From contig JAQGPD010000075.1 in assembly GCA_028293305.1 (NCBI GenBank), positions 1 through 9,662 on the forward strand: a stretch of DNA of 9,662 nt. Direction: 5' to 3'. The stretch is from Verrucomicrobiales bacterium (GTDB taxonomy: Bacteria; Verrucomicrobiota; Verrucomicrobiia; Verrucomicrobiales; V1-33). Shown here one piece after another: positions 5,990 through 9,662 of this stretch (position 1 is its first letter; every line of letters begins with the position of its first letter). The notes under the pieces were generated by a model. The model saw only the letters and a program-made list of their open reading frames with translations. It had not been told where the DNA came from and did no database searches. Both the position numbers and the translations under genes were made by a program.

Positions 5990-8662
5990 ATGATAACCGG
6001 CGGACAACGATGGATGAGCGGACCCGAACCCGAACTGGGTCTGGGGGTGGTGCGCGGAGTGGCGAAGGGGAAGGTGAAGCTGTGGTTTCCGGCGGCTTCG
6101 GAAACCCGCATTTACGCCTGGCCGGGCGCGCCTTTGGTCAGGGTGAAATATGGCGCGGGAGAGGTGGTTTCCTGGGATGGCGGCGCGGGTCCGGTCCAGT
6201 GGGCGGAGGAGCGTGACGGGGTCATGCACTATCAAATCGGCGGCGTGGAGATCAGTGAGGCGGTGATATCCGGCAGGATGGGGCGGCGCGGTCCGCTTGA
6301 TAGGGTGGCTGCCGGAAGTTTTGATGGCAATGCCGCGTTTGAACTGCGGAGGGAGGCGCTTTTCCGCCGGGCGCGGCTGCAACGGTCGGCGGCGCGCGGC
6401 CTCACCGGAGCGCGGATGGAGCTGATTCCCCATCAACTGGGGATCGCGTCGGAGGTGTCAGGACGTCTCCTGCCGCGCGTGTTGTTGGCGGACGAGGTGG
6501 GTCTGGGAAAAACGATAGAGGCCTGCTTGATCCTGCACCGGCTCCACCTCACCGGACGGGCCTCGCGGGTGCTCATTCTGCTGCCGGAACCGCTCATCCA
6601 TCAGTGGTTTGTGGAGCTGCTGCGGCGCTTCAACCTGCGCTTCAGTCTGTTTGACGAGGAACGTTGCGGTGCCATCGAGGACGGGCCGGAAGGCGGGGAG
6701 ATCAATCCGTTTTTGGACAGCCAATTGGTGATCTGCCCACTGTCCCTTTTGGCGGATGACACCAGGCGGGGACGGCAGGCGGTGAAGGCGGGTTGGGATC
6801 TGGTGATCGTGGATGAGGCGCACCGCTTGTCAGGCGGCGCGGCGGATGGGGAGGGCGGTTATGCGGTGGTGGAGGCGCTGGCGGGTGCGGTGCCGGGATT
6901 ATTGTTATTGAGCGGCACTCCGCAACAGGCCGGGGAGGACGGACATTTTGCCAGACTGCGTCTGCTGGACCCCGCGCGGTATGCGGATTACGGGCAGTTT
7001 TGCCGCGGGATGGAGGAGTGTGGCCGACTGGCGGAAGAGATAGGCGCTTTGAAGAATGAGGGGGATCCTGACAGAATCGATGTTGTCAGGAATCTGTTGG
7101 ACCGGCGGGGAATCGGCCGGGTGATGTTCCGGAATGTGCGCTCGGCGCTGGGAGGATTTCCTGAGCGGCGGCTGCATCGCGGGCGTCTGCCGGATGCGGA
7201 GGAATCGACCCGTGTAAAGTGGCTGGCCACTTTGCTCCGGTCCGCGCCGGATGAAAAATTCCTGCTGATCTGCAAGGAACGCGAACGCGCGGAGGCGCTG
7301 AAGGAACTGCTGGCCGCGGAGCTGGAAGTGAAAACCGGCGTTTTTCACGAGGGTCTGACCTTGTTGCAACGCGACCGCCAGGCGGCGTGGTTTTCCGAGG
7401 AGGATGGCGCGCGGATTTTGTTGTGCTCGGAGATCGGCAGCGAAGGCCGGAATTTTCAGTTCGCGAGGCACTTGGTATTGTGGGATTTGCCGGAGGATCC
7501 GGAGCTTTTGGAACAACGCATCGGACGGCTGGACCGCATCGGGCAACGCGGCACTATCCATTTGCATGTTCCCCATGCGGACGGGACGGCGGAGGAGGTT
7601 TTGCTGCGGTGGTATGCGGATGGACTCGGGGCTTTCGCCGGCCCGGTCTCCGGCGTGTCCCGGATGGCGAGGGAAACGGGAGCCCTGCTGCGACGGGCGA
7701 TGGCGGCGCCGACGGAGGAAAAAATCGCGGAGTTGGTGGACGAAACCATTTCTGTCAGGAAGTCCATCACGGAGAACCTCGCGCATGGTTATGACCGATT
7801 GCTGCAATGGCAGACAGGGGCCGCCCTGACAACGGCGGCGACCATGCGCGAGCTCATCGAAGAGGCGGACGCCGACCGCGCGCAGGAGGCGTTTTGGATC
7901 CGGCTGCTGGAGGGCTTGGGCATGCAGGTGGAGGAGCTGCGGCCGCGCCGCTGGGCGTTCCAGGCGGGCAGCCCGGAGACGGAGTCGCTGCCGGAAATGC
8001 CGGTCGAGGGATTCACCGGAACTTTTGATAGAAAGGATGCCCTGGAGCGCGAGGACATCGGTTTCCTGACCAATGATCACCCGCTGCTGCGCGGGGCCAT
8101 GGATTTGTTATTGGGCGGAGACCACGGCTCCGCTGCCTGTGGCGTGCTCAACGCGGGAGCGGGGGGCGGGGAAGGGCTGTTCCTGGAAATTTGTTTTGTT
8201 TTGGAATGCATCGCCCCGGCCGAACTGAACGCCGGGCGATTTCTCCCCTCCCTGCCGCTCCGGGTGGTGGTGGATCACCGCCGCACCGACTGCTCCGCGG
8301 ACACCGCTCTCCTCCACGCCACGGCCGCGGATGCCGATCACGCCACGTCCCGGTCCGCGAAGGCCGCCGTTCTGCAGCTCGACCTCGCGAAAACCGCCTC
8401 CGCTTTGGCTGAAGTGTCGAGAACCAAAGCCATCGCCGCCGCTCTCAAAAAGCTGCACCGCATCCTGGGAGCGGAGATCGATCGCATGCAGGCGCTGGCG
8501 CGGAAATCCGTTGATCCCGACACTTCTGAATCCGGCAACGTATCTTTGGACAGTAGCGAAATAACAGCGCTTTGCTCCCAAAAGCATTCCCTCGTGGAAG
8601 TCATCGAACAGTCAGTGATGCGGATGGATTCAGTAAGACTACTGATCCGCCGGGCGGTTTGA
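5990..8662 (+). CDS. rapA: RNA polymerase-associated protein RapA (Swi2/Snf2 ATPase)
   Basis: An 890-residue RapA (HepA) protein. RapA binds core RNA polymerase and uses ATP to help release and recycle it after transcription. Numbered from the ATG at 5990, the N-terminal Tudor-like region is about 1-95 (GQRW, EPELGLG). Lobe 1 has motif I ADEVGLGKTIEA (167-178), motif II DEAH (275-278) and motif III SGTP (308-311). Lobe 2 has FRNVRSALGGFP (380-391), VFHEGL (451-456), SEIGSEGRNFQ (480-490) and QRIGRLDRIGQ (509-519). The RapA C-terminal domain runs to the end, with FLTNDHPLLRG (692-702) and SVRLLI near the C-terminus. From memory of the E. coli protein (968 residues), the main deletion is the linker between the two lobes after GFPERRLH. 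An upstream in-frame TTG at 5948 would add 14 residues but lacks a ribosome site. Catalytic motifs are intact. Divergent from the RNA helicase gene. Confidence 0.95.
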   Translation: MITGGQRWMSGPEPELGLGVVRGVAKGKVKLWFPAASETRIYAWPGAPLVRVKYGAGEVVSWDGGAGPVQWAEERDGVMHYQIGGVEISEAVISGRMGRRGPLDRVAAGSFDGNAAFELRREALFRRARLQRSAARGLTGARMELIPHQLGIASEVSGRLLPRVLLADEVGLGKTIEACLILHRLHLTGRASRVLILLPEPLIHQWFVELLRRFNLRFSLFDEERCGAIEDGPEGGEINPFLDSQLVICPLSLLADDTRRGRQAVKAGWDLVIVDEAHRLSGGAADGEGGYAVVEALAGAVPGLLLLSGTPQQAGEDGHFARLRLLDPARYADYGQFCRGMEECGRLAEEIGALKNEGDPDRIDVVRNLLDRRGIGRVMFRNVRSALGGFPERRLHRGRLPDAEESTRVKWLATLLRSAPDEKFLLICKERERAEALKELLAAELEVKTGVFHEGLTLLQRDRQAAWFSEEDGARILLCSEIGSEGRNFQFARHLVLWDLPEDPELLEQRIGRLDRIGQRGTIHLHVPHADGTAEEVLLRWYADGLGAFAGPVSGVSRMARETGALLRRAMAAPTEEKIAELVDETISVRKSITENLAHGYDRLLQWQTGAALTTAATMRELIEEADADRAQEAFWIRLLEGLGMQVEELRPRRWAFQAGSPETESLPEMPVEGFTGTFDRKDALEREDIGFLTNDHPLLRGAMDLLLGGDHGSAACGVLNAGAGGGEGLFLEICFVLECIAPAELNAGRFLPSLPLRVVVDHRRTDCSADTALLHATAADADHATSRSAKAAVLQLDLAKTASALAEVSRTKAIAAALKKLHRILGAEIDRMQALARKSVDPDTSESGNVSLDSSEITALCSQKHSLVEVIEQSVMRMDSVRLLIRRAV

Positions 8663-8728
8663 TGCTGCAGGGTTCCTAAATCCCCGCCTCGGTTGCACGT
8701 AAGGATTCGTCAATTTTCCCAGCAATCG

Positions 8729-8773
8729 TTTTTGTCCCTTTTGTCCCTTTTGTCCTTTTTGTCCTTTTTGTCC
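8729..8773 (+). repeat. Five tandem 9-base units, YTTTTGTCC
   Basis: Units are TTTTTGTCC, CTTTTGTCC, CTTTTGTCC, TTTTTGTCC and TTTTTGTCC, differing only at the first base, followed by TTCCGCC. The period is exact for 45 bases. In the rapA direction the RNA is U-rich and G-poor. It could act as a transcription end zone, a protein-binding array, or a variable-number repeat. The period is a multiple of three, so a reading frame stays open across it, but no protein homology is seen. Confidence 0.85.
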
Positions 8774-8794
8774 TTCCGCCAAAAAACACCCAAC

Positions 8795-8827
8795 CCTGAA
8801 AAAACAAAACACTCCGCGACTTTCAGG
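8795..8827 (+). terminator. Weak stem with T-rich tail, possible rapA terminator
   Basis: CCTGAAA (8795-8801) pairs with TTTCAGG (8821-8827) over a 19-base loop, followed by ATTTCTTTATATT. The stem is only 7 bp and the loop is long, so this is a weak candidate. No better terminator is seen after rapA. Confidence 0.25.
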
Positions 8828-8867
8828 ATTTCTTTATATTGCGTGAAAGCAGCCTGCATGGGATTCT

Positions 8868-8932
8868 GGAATATATTATGAATTTCCGATATAAAATAGC
8901 TATATTGTAATTACTATTAAGTGAGCCCGTAT
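8868..8932 (+). promoter_or_regulatory. AT-rich block, probable promoter region of the GH9-like gene
   Basis: The block is far richer in A and T than its surroundings and lies 64-128 bases before the ATG. Several -10-like words occur (TATAAA, TATATT, TGTAAT), with an 8-base palindrome ATAGCTAT. TTTCCG and TGTAAT are 17 bases apart, but TTTCCG is a poor -35. The exact promoter cannot be fixed. Confidence 0.3.
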
Positions 8933-8995
8933 TTTTTCCCTACCTTAAGGAATAACACTGGAAATATGTTGGAATAGGCTGAAGGATAGGTGGTT

Positions 8996-9662
8996 ATGAA
9001 CCTGTTTCGTTTTCCTGTTCCTTGGTTGTGCTGCATTGCCGGAGGCTTGTTTTTTCAGGGAATAACAGATAGTTCCCGCGGGGATTCCGCGGCATTGGAG
9101 GGGGTTTCCCTATCCATTCCTGCGGTGGGGGAGCACACATTGCATATCCTTGCGCCGGGCACTTTGGAATTGCTGAGGATCAATGGCATGCCTGCGGGCG
9201 GCCCGGTGGATGGGTGGAATTTTCCGGTTTCAGGGGGCGTGTTTTCCGGTCCGGATCCCGCCCTGATCAACGTCACCGTCAATGGACAACCGGTCGCCGT
9301 CACCGCCGTCGGGTTCCGCCGCCGCGCGCTTTCCGCGCCGCTGTCCGTGCGCGACCTCCGGGCGGAAAGCCGCTTATATTTACAATTGGCCTCGCCCGTG
9401 CCTGCCGGTGCCACGGTGATCGTGACCAATCCGGATGGAAGCGTTTGGCCGTCCAACCTCACTTTCAATACCGATGCCAACCCGCTGCGGCTGAGCCCGG
9501 TCATCCATACCAATCAGGAAGGCTACACCACCGATCAGCCCAAACAGGCCATGGTGGGGGCTTCCCTGGGGAGCCTGGGGGAACTTGTTCTGGATCCGGC
9601 TTCGGGATTCAGCCTGGTGGACGCCACGACCAGCACGGTGGTTTACAGCGGTGCGCTGACGC
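8996..9662 (+). CDS. Secreted GH9 (cellulase-like) family protein, N-terminal part only
   Basis: An open frame of 222 codons from the ATG at 8996, cut by the right edge. Residues 1-33 look like a signal peptide: Arg at 5, hydrophobic WLCCIAGGLFF (10-20), with possible cleavage near DSA-AL (31-35); no proper lipobox is seen. Residues about 35-165 form a beta-rich module (GFRRRALSAPLSVRDLR, YLQLASPVPAGATVIVTNP). Residues 167-190 (SPVIHTNQEGYTTDQPKQAMVG) match the start of the cellulase N-terminal Ig-like domain that precedes the (alpha/alpha)6 catalytic domain in family 9 glycoside hydrolases (general pattern N-Q-x-G-Y then K-x-A). The catalytic Asp and Glu lie beyond the edge, so enzyme activity is inferred. 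Possible Shine-Dalgarno GAAGGA (8981-8986). Likely role: outer-surface or periplasmic attack on beta-glucan. It could also be a non-catalytic protein with the same front module. Confidence 0.65.
   Translation, partial: MNLFRFPVPWLCCIAGGLFFQGITDSSRGDSAALEGVSLSIPAVGEHTLHILAPGTLELLRINGMPAGGPVDGWNFPVSGGVFSGPDPALINVTVNGQPVAVTAVGFRRRALSAPLSVRDLRAESRLYLQLASPVPAGATVIVTNPDGSVWPSNLTFNTDANPLRLSPVIHTNQEGYTTDQPKQAMVGASLGSLGELVLDPASGFSLVDATTSTVVYSGALT

Larger units (their letters stand above)
8663..8995. other. Non-coding spacer between rapA and the secreted GH9-like gene
   Basis: This 333-base stretch has no convincing gene. It carries a five-unit tandem repeat (8729-8773), a weak stem (8795-8827) and an AT-rich block (about 8868-8932), followed by a purine-rich possible ribosome site GAAGGATAGG (8981-8990). 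Base composition falls sharply compared with the flanking genes. Confidence 0.6.

Noticed and set aside
5990..8662. The Snf2 ATPase as part of an anti-phage defence system
   Set aside because: Motifs and domain order match RapA along the whole length, and the neighbours include no nuclease, methyltransferase or other defence gene.
8693..8881. A 62-codon plus-strand frame across the 9-base repeat
   Set aside because: Its L-L-S/F-L-S repeats come only from the 9-base array staying in frame. It has no ribosome site and no homology.
9055..9513. A 152-codon minus-strand frame near the right end
   Set aside because: The plus strand gives a signal peptide and Ig-like motif; the minus frame gives none.

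Overview
The window is GC-rich bacterial chromosome with compact genes. It fits Verrucomicrobiota best, but that is inference: the evidence is the style of the secreted glycosidase-like protein at the right end, a RapA in a genome that does not look gammaproteobacterial, and weak Shine-Dalgarno use. No ribosomal RNA or other marker gene is present to settle the taxon. I see no tRNA, rRNA, CRISPR array, transposase or phage gene.

Bases 1-4379, all on the minus strand, read in transcription order argC, argJ, an M29 aminopeptidase and an M42 aminopeptidase that runs off the left edge. ArgC and ArgJ act in the acetylated arginine pathway. The two metallo-aminopeptidases would release free amino acids from peptides. 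The gaps are 42, 96 and 96 bases, so co-transcription is plausible. The argC frame is broken by one in-frame TGA at codon 180, with both halves otherwise recognisable and in the same frame. Three of the four genes lack a Shine-Dalgarno sequence and have a strongly pyrimidine-rich leader.

Bases 4380-4718 are a non-coding spacer with an imperfect inverted repeat that looks like a dispersed genomic element, a short heptamer repeat, and a GC hairpin just after the next gene's stop codon.

Bases 4719-8662 hold two divergently transcribed RNA-metabolism genes: a DEAD-box RNA helicase on the minus strand and rapA, the Swi2/Snf2 ATPase that recycles RNA polymerase, on the plus strand. They share a short upstream region. 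RapA has a clear GGAGG ribosome binding site and lacks the linker segment found in the E. coli protein.

Bases 8663-8995 are a second spacer with five tandem 9-base units (YTTTTGTCC) and an AT-rich probable promoter region. From 8996 to the right edge is the N-terminal part of a secreted protein that looks like a glycoside hydrolase family 9 type enzyme. Its catalytic domain lies outside the window.

I did not find a convincing undescribed multi-gene system. The points most worth a second look are the interrupted argC, the pyrimidine-rich leaders, and the repeats in the spacers.
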